A stretch of 64,000 nt of DNA from UBA4733 sp036734945 (GTDB lineage Bacteria > Chloroflexota > UBA4733), in the NCBI GenBank assembly GCA_036734945.1, contig DAIMXP010000003.1, forward strand, positions 62,001-126,000, in the 5' to 3' direction. Both the position numbers and the translations under genes were made by a program. The notes under the pieces are model-generated. The model had not been told where the DNA came from, ran no database searches, and was given only the letters and a program-made list of their open reading frames with translations. Position 1 is the stretch's first letter; each line of letters starts with the position of its first letter. Below are positions 35,511 to 44,456 of this stretch, piece after piece.

Positions 35511-35555
35511 CGCATAGTGCGTATCACTTGCGCATAGCGCAGGATATGGTATACT
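35511..35555 (+). promoter_or_regulatory. IclR promoter with two palindromic operators
   Basis: -35 TTGCGC (35528-35533) and -10 TATACT (35550-35555) are 16 bases apart. Two small palindromes of related sequence, CGCA-TAG-TGCG (35511-35521) and TGCGC-ATA-GCGCA (35529-35541), lie about 19 bases apart centre to centre; the second covers the -35 box. This fits autorepression by the IclR product and shared control of the divergent dapA-like operon. Confidence 0.65.
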
Positions 35556-35566
35556 CGCGGCAGTTA

Positions 35567-36421
35567 GTGCGCCTGCGTTGCCCAACAGGGGGAGAGATCG
35601 CCACGACGATTGGGACCAAGCCGGAGCGCCGCACGCGGACGAACCGTGATCGGGCGCTCAGCCAAACGGTCGACCGCGCCCTGACGGTCCTGAACCTCTT
35701 CACGCCGACCGAGCATGATCTTGCGCTGACGCAGATCGCCACGCGGCTCGGTTTGCACCCCACCACCGCCTATCGCCTTTTGAGCACGATGGAAGCATCG
35801 GGATATGTGATCCGCGATGCGGCCAGCGGGCGCTACCGCCTCGGCCTGAAGCTCGTAGAACTGGCAGGGCTGACGCTGAACCAGATGGACCTCTACCGCC
35901 ATACCTTGCCGGAACTGGACGTCTTGCGCGACGAGCTGAACCTGAATGCCAACCTGGCCGTGCTCGACGACGGTGACGTGTTCCACCTGGCCTACGCGGT
36001 GCGGCCCGACGTGGCCCGCTTCTACACCGCGATTGGCCGACGCTCGGTAGCGCACTGCACGGCGTTAGGGAAGGTATTGCTCGCCGCCCAGCCGCGGGAG
36101 TCCGTCCACGCCGTCGTTAATGCACGCGGTTGGCGGCCGTACACGGAGCAGTCGATCCAGGATTTCTCCTCGCTGGACGCCGCCCTGGATGAAGTCGCCG
36201 CCCACGGCTACGCCATCGACGACGGCGAGCGCCGGGTTGGTACGCGCTGCGTCGCGGCGCCTTTGTGCGACCGCTCCGGCGCCGTGGTCGGCGCCATCAG
36301 TGTCTCCGGCCCGGCCGAGCAAGCGGAAGCAATCGGTCTCGAGCGCGTCATCCGCGACGTCCTGGCAGCGGCGGAGCGGGTCTCCAGCCGTCTTGGCCAC
36401 CTCGGTTCCGGCTGGCCGTAG
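35567..36421 (+). CDS. IclR-family transcriptional regulator
   Basis: Winged-helix repressor/activator. The N-terminal HTH is SQTVDRALTVLNLF to LALTQIATRLGLHPTTAYRLL; GYVIRDAASGRYRLGLKLVEL completes the wing. The C-terminal effector domain is complete (SVAHCTALGKVLLA; RRVGTRCVAAPLCDRSGAVVGAISVSGP). The start is uncertain: GTG 35567 is the last canonical codon in frame but has no ribosome-binding site, while AGGGGGAGAG at 35587-35596 precedes in-frame ATC/ATT codons. It likely controls the divergent dehydratase/aldolase operon in response to a sugar acid. Confidence 0.87.
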   Translation: MRLRCPTGGEIATTIGTKPERRTRTNRDRALSQTVDRALTVLNLFTPTEHDLALTQIATRLGLHPTTAYRLLSTMEASGYVIRDAASGRYRLGLKLVELAGLTLNQMDLYRHTLPELDVLRDELNLNANLAVLDDGDVFHLAYAVRPDVARFYTAIGRRSVAHCTALGKVLLAAQPRESVHAVVNARGWRPYTEQSIQDFSSLDAALDEVAAHGYAIDDGERRVGTRCVAAPLCDRSGAVVGAISVSGPAEQAEAIGLERVIRDVLAAAERVSSRLGHLGSGWP

Positions 36422-36525
36422 TTCGGGAAAAGAGGAAGTAGCGACCCATTCGCGCGTTCGTCCTGCCAGCCCTCTGTTCGGTTTGCAATGCCGCACCGTG
36501 GCGGCCTCAGGCAAAGGAGATTTTC

Positions 36526-38046
36526 GTGCAAGTACCTTCTCATCGGGTCGGAACGATCTCTCGCCGCAACCTTTTGCAAAGCCTCATCGGCGTCGGTCTG
36601 GCTGCCGGAGCACTGCCATTGCTGGCCGCCTGCGGCGGTGGCCAGGCCGCCGCGACGATCACCTCGCCGGTCAGCGCCTCCACCGTCGCCACAGTCGCGG
36701 CGCAGAGCAGAGGGGCTGTGACGGCTGCGCCGGCCTCCACGGCTTCCACTGCTGCCTCCCGCCCCAGTTCGACCACGGCGTCGGTCGTCGCAACGCAGAG
36801 CGCCCCTGCCACGGCGAAAGGCGGCCGCACCATCGTCTGGTCGTTCTGGGCGGTGAGCCAGGAACAGGCCAACAACACCGTCGCTCGGGTGAAGGACTTC
36901 AACCTGACCCACCCGGACATCAAGGTGCAGGCGCTGTTCGTGCAGAACGGCGACTACCGCGCGAAGATCATTTCGCTCATCAGCGGGGGCACCCCCCCAC
37001 AGCTCACTCAGGTCGATGCCTACGACATGCCCTACTTCGTGCAGCAGCGGATCGTCCAGCGGCTTGATGCCACCATCAAGAACGACAAGTCGTTTAACCT
37101 TGACGATTTTCTGCCGGGGGCCTTTCTCGAGGACCACCAGGTGTTCAATGGCGCCTATTACGCCATCCCCAACGGCCCGGAGAGCCCGCGCGTGCTCTTC
37201 TACAACAAGACGAAGTGGCAGAACGCCGGCCTGGCCCTGCCCAACGACCTGGAGGCGCAGGGCAAGTGGACCTGGGATGCCTTCCTGGAGGCGGCGACCA
37301 AGGTGACCACCGGCGTCAGCCCGAACCGCAGCTACGGTTTCAGTGCCCAACTGGGCTTCCAACCGGAGCCGCACACTTGGATCTACTCCAACGGCGGCAA
37401 GTCGCTCTCGGACGACCGCAAGTCCTTCATCGGCAACGTTCCGGAGACGGCGGAGGCGCTGCAGTTCCAAACCGATCTGATCTTGAAGAACAATGTGGCG
37501 CCAAGGCCCGGCGATAATCTCGGTACTGGCGATAGCTTCCTTTCCGGACGGATGGCGATGGTGGAGGATGGCGCCTGGCGGGCGGCGACCCTGTTCACCC
37601 GCCCTGAGTTCGACTATGGCGTGGCCCCGTTACCGGCGAGTCCCAAGGGGGTGCGCAAGACGGTGGTGAAGCCGAACGCGCTCACGATTCCCGTAGGGGT
37701 GACGGGGCAGCCCGCGGCCGACGCCTACGAGCTGGCCAAGTTCATCACCGGACCGGTCTACCAGAAGGCTCTGATCGACGTGGGGCAGGCGATCACCAAC
37801 TTGAAGTCGCTGGTCGACTACTTCGTGCAGAAGAGCCCGATCCGTGATGCCCACGTCTTCATGGATGCGTACAGCAAGGGCGAGGTGCTGCCGATCCCGC
37901 TGATCCCGCAATGGCAGGACTACAGCAAGATCTACAGCGGCGAATTTAATAAGGTGCGCGCCGGGACGGCCACCGTGGCCGATGCGCTCAGCGCGATCAA
38001 GACGCAAACCGACGCCTTGCTGGCGAGTCAGACGCGAACGGCGTAG
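36526..38046 (+). CDS. Extracellular solute-binding lipoprotein (family 1, sugar ABC type)
   Basis: A 506-residue substrate-binding protein. An N-terminal Tat-like signal (S-R-R-N at 12-15) ends in the lipobox LLAAC36, then a ~60-residue Ala/Ser/Thr-rich linker, then the binding fold with FNLTHPDIKVQALFVQNGDY, SGGTPPQLTQVDAYDMP and a C-terminal hinge region (YQKALIDVGQAITNLKSLV). It would be anchored outside the membrane and capture a sugar. Start GTG 36526 has AAAGGAGA upstream. Followed 58 bases later by a GH4 glycosidase gene, so an alpha-glycoside or galacturonide is a plausible ligand. No permease gene is adjacent. Confidence 0.87.
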   Translation: MQVPSHRVGTISRRNLLQSLIGVGLAAGALPLLAACGGGQAAATITSPVSASTVATVAAQSRGAVTAAPASTASTAASRPSSTTASVVATQSAPATAKGGRTIVWSFWAVSQEQANNTVARVKDFNLTHPDIKVQALFVQNGDYRAKIISLISGGTPPQLTQVDAYDMPYFVQQRIVQRLDATIKNDKSFNLDDFLPGAFLEDHQVFNGAYYAIPNGPESPRVLFYNKTKWQNAGLALPNDLEAQGKWTWDAFLEAATKVTTGVSPNRSYGFSAQLGFQPEPHTWIYSNGGKSLSDDRKSFIGNVPETAEALQFQTDLILKNNVAPRPGDNLGTGDSFLSGRMAMVEDGAWRAATLFTRPEFDYGVAPLPASPKGVRKTVVKPNALTIPVGVTGQPAADAYELAKFITGPVYQKALIDVGQAITNLKSLVDYFVQKSPIRDAHVFMDAYSKGEVLPIPLIPQWQDYSKIYSGEFNKVRAGTATVADALSAIKTQTDALLASQTRTA

Positions 38047-38104
38047 GCCGCGTACCGGGCGCTATCGTGCAGCGCGGTAAACAACGACCGGAAGGGGAGA
38101 CCTC

Positions 38105-39541
38105 ATGGGGAAGGCCATCAAGCTTGCCATCATCGGCGCGGGCAGCGCCACGTTCTCACTGACGCTGGTCCGTGACCTCTGCCTCGCCGAGAGCATGCAC
38201 GGCAGCACGGTCACCTTCATGGACGTGGACGAGGAACGCCTGACTGTCGTCCACCGGCTGGCCGAGCGCTACGCGCAGGAACTGGGGGTGAAGCTGCGCT
38301 TTGAGGCGACGATGGACCGGGAGCGCGCCTTATGCGACGCAGATTTCGTCGTCAATACCGCGCTGCACGGCGGCCATGCGCCGGAGGAAGCGGCACGCCG
38401 GCTGGCCGGCGAGCTTGGCTACTACCGCGGTGTCCGTCTCCAGACCAACTTTCACCAGTACGCTCTCATGCTTGCCGTCGCCCGCGACATGGAGCGGCTT
38501 TGTCCGCGCGCCTGGCTCATCCAGTCCAGCAACCCGGTCTTCGAGGGCTGCACCCTGATGACGCGCGAGACGAGTACGAAGATTGTCGGCCTCTGCCATG
38601 GCTTCATGGGTGTCTACCGGCTAGCCTCAGCTCTCGGCATTCCTCCGGAAGAGCACGAGGAGTTGCGCTGGGAGGCGCCGGGCGTCAACCATTGGATCTA
38701 TCTCACCGAGCTGCGCCACCGTGGTCGGGACCTCTACCCGCTGATCGACGAATGGATCGAGACGAAGGCCGCCGGCTACTTTGCGAACTTCCGGGGTGAC
38801 TACGGCGACTCCCAGCTTTCCCGCGCCGCCATGGACCACTACCGCCGCGTCGGGCGCATGCCCATCGGCGACGCCTCGCGCACCTTCTCCGAGTGGTACT
38901 ACCACAGCGACCTCGCCACCAAGCGACAGTGGTACGGCCACCTGGGCGGCTTTGACAGCGAGATCGGCTGGGGCAGGTACCTGGAAGGCCTGCAGCGCCG
39001 GGTGGACGAGATCCGGCGCGTGGCGAACGATCCGGCAGCGCGCGTGACAGAGGTCTTTCCGCCACAGCGTTCCAGGTCGGAAGTACACGTCCGCATCGTG
39101 GACGGCATCGCCAACGACCGGCAGTACATCCTACAAGTCAACGTGCCGAACAACGGCGCGATCCGAGGCATCGCCGATGACGTCGTGGTGGAAGGCCATG
39201 CCGTGGTCGACGGAAGCGGCATCCGCCTGCTGCCGGTCGGCACGCTGCCCGCCAAACTGATGCACCTGGTCCTGCGCCCGCGCCTCGAGAAGATGGAGCG
39301 CGAGCTGCTGGCCTTCCAAACGGGCGACCGCGACGTGCTGCTGAGCTGCCTGCTGCTCGACGACTACCGCACGCAATCGCTGGACCACGCCGAGCACTTG
39401 ATCGACGCGCTGCTCGCGCGACCCGGCAACGCCAGCCTCGCGGCACGCTTCGGAGCCCGGCGACCGGCGTTGCCGGCATACGACCTGCCCCTGCTTGATG
39501 GACAGGGAGCGGTCGCCGCGCAGGCGGGCGCCAGGGTGTGA
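38105..39541 (+). CDS. Glycoside hydrolase family 4 (alpha-glucosidase/galactosidase/galacturonidase type)
   Basis: A 478-residue NAD- and Mn-dependent glycosidase that cleaves by a redox-elimination mechanism, cytoplasmic. NAD-binding starts LAIIGAGSATFSLTLVRDL; the family's SSNPVFEGCTLMTRETSTK and KIVGLCHGFMG supply Asn-Pro, the metal Cys and His; the next metal His is in APGVNHWIYLTEL. ATG has GGAAGGGGAG upstream. Substrate cannot be read precisely (family covers glucosides, galactosides and galacturonides). Probably acts on what the preceding binding protein delivers. Confidence 0.9.
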   Translation: MGKAIKLAIIGAGSATFSLTLVRDLCLAESMHGSTVTFMDVDEERLTVVHRLAERYAQELGVKLRFEATMDRERALCDADFVVNTALHGGHAPEEAARRLAGELGYYRGVRLQTNFHQYALMLAVARDMERLCPRAWLIQSSNPVFEGCTLMTRETSTKIVGLCHGFMGVYRLASALGIPPEEHEELRWEAPGVNHWIYLTELRHRGRDLYPLIDEWIETKAAGYFANFRGDYGDSQLSRAAMDHYRRVGRMPIGDASRTFSEWYYHSDLATKRQWYGHLGGFDSEIGWGRYLEGLQRRVDEIRRVANDPAARVTEVFPPQRSRSEVHVRIVDGIANDRQYILQVNVPNNGAIRGIADDVVVEGHAVVDGSGIRLLPVGTLPAKLMHLVLRPRLEKMERELLAFQTGDRDVLLSCLLLDDYRTQSLDHAEHLIDALLARPGNASLAARFGARRPALPAYDLPLLDGQGAVAAQAGARV

Positions 39542-39601
39542 GCACTGTATCCGCCCCCATGCGACTGGAAACGTACGAGGCTCAACCGAAGGGAAAACGA
39601 A

Positions 39602-40453
39602 TTGGCTACAACGGCGAACGCAACGGACGGCTACCGGCTGCAGTACCGCATTCGCAACCACGACCTGAAGGATCCAGCGCGGCCGGTGGAGGTGCAGGCG
39701 ACGCCGGACGAGGTTCGGCAACTGGCGACGCGCGGCTACCTGGTGAAGGAGCGCCTCCTCAGCGAGGAGCAAACAGCGCAACTGCGCTGCGCCTTGGATG
39801 GCGTGGCTGCCGCCGAGTTAGGAGCTTCGATCAACATCAGCCGATCCTCCCGCTTCGGCGGCCTGTTCCTGCGCCACCTGATGGACAAGGATCAGGCTTT
39901 TCTGGACATGCTGAACTTCGCGCCGGTCCTTTCAGTCATGCGGGCCGTGCTGGGGCCGCAGGTGCAGGTGCGTGGGTTCTCGGCGCGCATCAGTTACCCC
40001 GATGAGCCGAACCAGGAGACGCACTGGCACTTCCACCAACGGCTGGTCCCTGATCCCCTGCCGCCCTTCTTCTCACGTCCCCAGACGATGGAGGCGCTGA
40101 TCTACCTGGATGGGGCGACCGTCGCCAACGGTCCGCTCTGCGTGGTGCCAGGCTCGCACCAGCGCATCGAGGAGGACCTGCCGGCGGAACTGTATAGCGA
40201 GCTGCCGGGCCAGGTGACGGTGCGCGTGCCGCCCGGCAGTTGCATCTTCGTCCACGGCTCACTCTGGCATCGCGCCATGCCGAACACGCCCGCCGGCTCC
40301 TTGCGCCGCCTGTTGATCCTCGGCTATGGACCGAGCTGGATGAAGCCGTCGATCTACGGCAAGAAGCCGGAACAGGGCCTCACCGCCAGGCTGCTCGCGG
40401 ACGATCCCGATGAGGAGACGAAGGAGCTATTAGGCGTCAGCGGCTGGATGTAG
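39602..40453 (+). CDS. Phytanoyl-CoA dioxygenase (PhyH)-family protein
   Basis: A 283-residue Fe(II)/2-oxoglutarate-dependent oxygenase-like double-stranded beta helix. Iron ligands are expected in ETHWHFHQR (HxH/HxD-type) and SLWHRAMPN (distal His), and the 2-oxoglutarate Arg in SLRRLLILGYG. Start TTG 39602 follows AAGGGAAAA. It may form an operon with GH4 (60-base gap). PhyH-family proteins act on many small molecules; the substrate is unknown. Confidence 0.83.
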   Translation: MATTANATDGYRLQYRIRNHDLKDPARPVEVQATPDEVRQLATRGYLVKERLLSEEQTAQLRCALDGVAAAELGASINISRSSRFGGLFLRHLMDKDQAFLDMLNFAPVLSVMRAVLGPQVQVRGFSARISYPDEPNQETHWHFHQRLVPDPLPPFFSRPQTMEALIYLDGATVANGPLCVVPGSHQRIEEDLPAELYSELPGQVTVRVPPGSCIFVHGSLWHRAMPNTPAGSLRRLLILGYGPSWMKPSIYGKKPEQGLTARLLADDPDEETKELLGVSGWM

Positions 40454-40461
40454 TCTGGTTC

Positions 40462-40875
40462 TCAGGGCAGGAGGGTAAAGGCGTGTACGTGCCGGGGTCG
40501 AAGCATGCGAAAGTGGCGCCGGTCTAATGTGAGAATGTGGTTGATGTGCAGCCGTTCGGCGATGGCGACGATCGAAGCGTCGACCAGTCCAATTGGTGTG
40601 TCGGCATAGGCTTCCATGAGTTCCAAACACCGCGCCAGATCAGCGTGGCCCAGCCCTTCGACCCGGAACTCGCCGGACAGGACGGATCGCAAAAGCGCTG
40701 CGGCAATGTGTGATCCCAGGTGGGTGGAGATCAGATAGTCGGCTTCAGGGAGAACAGTGACGGGCAAGACCAGAAGCTCGCTACTGGAATGCACGTACGA
40801 GCGCACGCGACCGTGCTCCGCCGCTTTCACATCGGCCAGAGCATAGAGTGCGCTAGTATCAACGAGAACCGGCAC
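40462..40875 (-). CDS. VapC-family PIN ribonuclease toxin
   Basis: A 137-residue PIN protein: D6 in VLVDTSALYALAD, Glu in TVLPEADYLIS, Asp in PIGLVDASIVAIAER and Asp in ILTLDRRHFRML. It follows its antitoxin gene by five bases. Confidence 0.92.
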   Translation of the reverse strand: MPVLVDTSALYALADVKAAEHGRVRSYVHSSSELLVLPVTVLPEADYLISTHLGSHIAAALLRSVLSGEFRVEGLGHADLARCLELMEAYADTPIGLVDASIVAIAERLHINHILTLDRRHFRMLRPRHVHAFTLLP

Positions 40876-40880
40876 CCTGC

Positions 40881-41177
40881 TTAGGACCGAGTGCCGACGC
40901 CATCACGACTTACGGCTGCTCCCGGCGCCCATCCCGCTATGGGGTCGGCAGCAGCAGCCAGAATCTCCTCATCCCATCCATCAGCGACAGAAAAGACAGG
41001 CCCGCTGCTGCTTCCCATGCCGATGAATTCCATTCGACGCGGAGGCCGATGGCCGTCAATGTACTCGCGTAGCGCCGTCTCAACGAGCTTGGTGAAACTC
41101 GTCCCGCTTCGCGCGGCAAACTGTTGGGCTTCCATGAGTAACACTTCATCCGCCAGAATTGTGGTTCGCTTGGTCAT
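40881..41177 (-). CDS. Ribbon-helix-helix antitoxin (VapB-like)
   Basis: A 98-residue antitoxin. The RHH domain is at the N-terminus: KRTTILADEVLLMEAQQFA, then GTSFTKLVETALREYID; the C-terminal tail is acidic. ATG 41177 follows GGGAG; longer in-frame extensions would cross the promoter. First gene of the pair with the PIN toxin. Confidence 0.88.
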   Translation of the reverse strand: MTKRTTILADEVLLMEAQQFAARSGTSFTKLVETALREYIDGHRPPRRMEFIGMGSSSGPVFSVADGWDEEILAAAADPIAGWAPGAAVSRDGVGTRS

Positions 41178-41207
41178 CTCCCAGGATCTCCCCTCGCTGT
41201 TCGGTAC

Positions 41208-41228
41208 GTATGTATATGTATAACATAC
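41208..41228 (-). promoter_or_regulatory. Operator palindrome upstream of the RHH antitoxin
   Basis: GTATGT (41208-41213) and ACATAC (41223-41228) form an inverted repeat with AT-rich spacing, in a region that on the minus strand holds TATACAT-like -10 sequences. It is a good site for autorepression by the antitoxin. Confidence 0.5.
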
Positions 41229-41395
41229 AAATCCCCTAGCCATCTGTACTGACCGACAGATGACTAAAGCGAAGCCACGATGGGATCTACATGGTGCGCG
41301 CTCAGGGCCTGCGGGTTTCATCGTGGCTTGAGTTTAGGTCGTGACAGGAGCATTGCGTTCCAATTTGCGGCGCACGACAGCACAGCCCTGCCCGC

Positions 41396-42673
41396 TTACC
41401 GCTCCCCGCGTGGTAACTCGTCGACGTGCGTGCGGACCTTGCGGATAGCATCCAGGATCCGATCCATGTCCGACTGTGGGCCGAGGAAGAGCCGATGCGA
41501 CAGCACGATGGCTTCCTCGCGGTAGATGCGCTCGGCCTGTGGGCAGTTTACTGTCGTGTAGTCGACGCCTTTGCCGCTGTACGGGTTGCGGATCGGGAAG
41601 CCGGTGCGACCGAAGTTTTCCTGCCAGTTGGCGAAGACCGGGTTGTGATAGAGCGGTTCGGTGTGGCCTTTGCCGACGGAGACCCCTTCCGCATTGAGCG
41701 CACGCAGGAAGGTGTCGCGGGAGATACCGCCGAAGCCTTCCGACTGGAACTTGCAGTGCCACATGTAGAAGCCCCAGCGTGTAACGCGAGGATCGCGGTA
41801 GATAGGGGACATACCCTCGATCTGCTCCAGGCCGGCCGCCAGATACGTGGCATTGCGCTCGCGGGTGATGGTCTGCTCCAAGAGGCGCGACAGTTGGGCC
41901 AGGCCGATGGCGCCCTGCCATTCGGTCATGCGCAGGTTGCTGGCCGGCACATGGTGCTCGTAGAAGGGCCGGCCGCGGATGCGCCCGATATGGTGGTAGG
42001 AATAGGCGCGCTGGGCTATGGCATCGTCGTTGGTCAGCACCATGCCGCCTTCGCCGGTCGGCAATTGTTTGAAGGCCTGGAAGCTGAAGGTGCCGATGGG
42101 GCCAATGGCGCCCGTACCGACTCCCTTCCACTGCGAGCCGTGAGCGTGGGCGCAATCGGAGACGATCTGGACGCCGGTACGTTCCTGGATGGCTAACAGC
42201 GCATCCATGTCACAGGGCATGCCGCCATAATCGACGGCAACGACCGCGCGGGTGCGTGGGGTGATCGCCGCCTCTACCGCGGCGGGGTCGATGGTGTAGT
42301 TGCGTGGATCGATGTCTACGAAGATGGGCACGGCGCCAACCTGGATGGGCGCCGTGGCCGAGGCGACAAAGGTCGCCGCCGGGACGATCACCTCATCGCC
42401 GGCCTCGACGCCGACCGCCTTGAGGGCGCACTCGATGGCGACCGTGCCGTTGGCGACAGCCACACCATACCTGGCATCCTGGAAGCGCGTGAAGGCCGTC
42501 TCGAACTGGCCGACTTTGGACTGCGCCGGGTCCTCGTAGGCCCCCCGCCACCACTTGCCGCTCTCCAGCACTTCCATGAGCAACCGGCGCTCGGTGTCGT
42601 CCCAGATTGGCCAGGCGGAGCCCAGGGACTCGGTGATGGTCTTCGGTCCGCCGTTGATCGCAAGATATGCCAT
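41396..42673 (-). CDS. DegT/DnrJ/EryC1/StrS-family PLP-dependent aminotransferase
   Basis: A 425-residue sugar aminotransferase-like enzyme. Typical stretches are GSAWPIWDDTERRLLMEVL, AVANGTVAIECALKAVGV, DEVIVPAATFVASATA and DCAHAHGS, with the PLP lysine in FSFQAFKQLPTGEGG. Start ATG 42673 has a perfect AAAGGAGGAC. Such enzymes transaminate keto-sugars, or act as dehydratases; here it lies beside solute-binding genes rather than a polysaccharide cluster, so a catabolic or modifying role is possible. It follows the 42.7-44.3 kb binding-protein gene, transcribed in the same direction. Confidence 0.88.
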   Translation of the reverse strand: MAYLAINGGPKTITESLGSAWPIWDDTERRLLMEVLESGKWWRGAYEDPAQSKVGQFETAFTRFQDARYGVAVANGTVAIECALKAVGVEAGDEVIVPAATFVASATAPIQVGAVPIFVDIDPRNYTIDPAAVEAAITPRTRAVVAVDYGGMPCDMDALLAIQERTGVQIVSDCAHAHGSQWKGVGTGAIGPIGTFSFQAFKQLPTGEGGMVLTNDDAIAQRAYSYHHIGRIRGRPFYEHHVPASNLRMTEWQGAIGLAQLSRLLEQTITRERNATYLAAGLEQIEGMSPIYRDPRVTRWGFYMWHCKFQSEGFGGISRDTFLRALNAEGVSVGKGHTEPLYHNPVFANWQENFGRTGFPIRNPYSGKGVDYTTVNCPQAERIYREEAIVLSHRLFLGPQSDMDRILDAIRKVRTHVDELPRGER

Positions 42674-42754
42674 GCTGTCCTCCTTTGCGGGAGCTACTGT
42701 ACACAACGAGTGGCCGAAGCGTTCGCGGCCTGGGGCTGGCGAGACGAGAGGCGC

Positions 42755-44302
42755 CTACCAGCCCGGCTTGGTAGCGCTAAACGCCTGTTGTTTCTGATCT
42801 GCAAGTTGCTGCGCCTGCGCCAACGCAGCTTCGACCGAGATCGTCCCTTTGAGGACGTTGCTGACGGCGGTATTCAGGAAGCCGATGACCTGACTGTAGG
42901 TGGGTGTCACCGGGAACGGGTGCAGCAATTCCGGCTTGGCCATGTCGACGAGTACCTTGCCGTAGGGAAACCCCTTGACGAACCGGGCATCGTTCGCCAT
43001 CGCGGGGGTCGGCGGCACATTCGCCTCGCCGAGACACCAGGCCAGCACCGGTTCGGCCGAGTCCATGTAGAGCATGAACTGCATCGACTCCTGCGGATGC
43101 TTCACGCCGGTGGGCAGCACGAAGGTGTCGGAGCCGATGACGGTGTTCGTGCCGGGCGCGACGCCGGGCGCGGTGGGGATGACGCCAACGCCGTACTCGA
43201 GTGACGGCGAATCGCTGTCATAGTTCATGAGCGGCACCCAATCACCCACGACCTGCATGCCGAGCTTGCCGGAACCGACCGGGGTGTTCTTCCCGGTGAA
43301 CGGCTTCGTGAACGCGTTGATGGCATTAATGTCGCCCAAACGTTTGAGGTATTGCTGATACCAGGAAAGCGCGTCCCGTGCCTGGGGGGTGTCGAAGGTC
43401 CAGGTCCCTTTCGTCGCGTCGTAGATGTCGCCACCGCGGGCGGCGATCCACAGGGAGATGTTGGCGCTCAGCCAGGGAATGAATCCGGCCTGGGTAATGC
43501 TTCCGTCCGGCTGCTTGTGGTCAAGCCGCGTGGCGTCGTCGTCGAGCGCCGAAATCTGGGTCGGTGCTGCGTCGGCGTTCAGGCCTGCGGTCCTGAACAG
43601 CGCCTTGTTCCAAACGAAGACGTTCGTGTCGTACTCCTGAAGCAAGCACCAGAGCTTGCCATGAAAGTGCTGCATGTCCCAGACCCAGGAGAAGTAGTCC
43701 TGCTGCTTGACGCCCAGTTGGCCGGCCCATTCATCCATCGGTTGGATCAGGCTGTTCGCCGCCCACTCGGCGGCAATCGGGAAGCTGGAGGTAAGGATGC
43801 CGTCGGGCGGGGTTCCGCCGACCATGGCGCTGGTGTACTTCTCATAGTTGGCGCCGCCAGCGGTGTAGCGCATGTTCACTTGGATGGCGGGATGCTGCTG
43901 CACGAACTTTTGCGCCCAGGGATTGAGGAGGCCCTGGGAGATGGGATCGTTGAGCGTCGTCCAGAACTCGAGGGTGACGGCGCCCTTCACTGAAGCTCCG
44001 GTGGCTGACGCGCTGGTTGTGACGGCAGCGGTCGAGGAGGCCGACCCGGCAGCGCTACTGGAACTGGCGCGCGTCGCCGAGGTGACAGCACTGCTGGAGG
44101 ATACGGTCATCGTGCTAGCGCCGCCGGCCGTAGAGACAGCGGTATTCGCAGCGGTGGTGACTGGCGCGCGGGCGCTCGTCGTTGCGACCTGACTGGTAGC
44201 GCTGGAAGCGCCGCAGGCCGTCAGCAAGGCGCTGCCGGCCACGGCCCCGACAGCGAGCGCGCCGGTTCGAAGTAGGACACGACGGGTGATGAAGACTGCC
44301 AT
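42755..44302 (-). CDS. Extracellular solute-binding lipoprotein
   Basis: A 515-residue binding protein. Signal with R7-R8, hydrophobic stretch and lipobox LLTAC30; then about 80 residues almost only of Ser, Thr, Ala and Val; then the binding domain VTLEFWTTLNDP, FVQQHPAIQVNMRYTAGG, MVGGTPPDGILTSSFP and YWxx-rich ligand cleft (SWVWDMQHFHGKLWCLLQE). Start ATG 44302 has GAGAGGAAC upstream. It precedes the aminotransferase (81-base gap), suggesting an amino-sugar or keto-sugar ligand. No permease nearby. Confidence 0.88.
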   Translation of the reverse strand: MAVFITRRVLLRTGALAVGAVAGSALLTACGASSATSQVATTSARAPVTTAANTAVSTAGGASTMTVSSSSAVTSATRASSSSAAGSASSTAAVTTSASATGASVKGAVTLEFWTTLNDPISQGLLNPWAQKFVQQHPAIQVNMRYTAGGANYEKYTSAMVGGTPPDGILTSSFPIAAEWAANSLIQPMDEWAGQLGVKQQDYFSWVWDMQHFHGKLWCLLQEYDTNVFVWNKALFRTAGLNADAAPTQISALDDDATRLDHKQPDGSITQAGFIPWLSANISLWIAARGGDIYDATKGTWTFDTPQARDALSWYQQYLKRLGDINAINAFTKPFTGKNTPVGSGKLGMQVVGDWVPLMNYDSDSPSLEYGVGVIPTAPGVAPGTNTVIGSDTFVLPTGVKHPQESMQFMLYMDSAEPVLAWCLGEANVPPTPAMANDARFVKGFPYGKVLVDMAKPELLHPFPVTPTYSQVIGFLNTAVSNVLKGTISVEAALAQAQQLADQKQQAFSATKPGW

Positions 44303-44456
44303 GCTCGATGTTCCTCTCACGATCGATGACACACAACGATGGCCCCACCGACACAGTTGCCGGCAAGGGTGCTGGAATGCGGCGACGACCACGTGCGACA
44401 GACACGCGATCAATGCGCCGCCCACGTGTTTTGGGGATGACGCTTTCGTTGCACCA

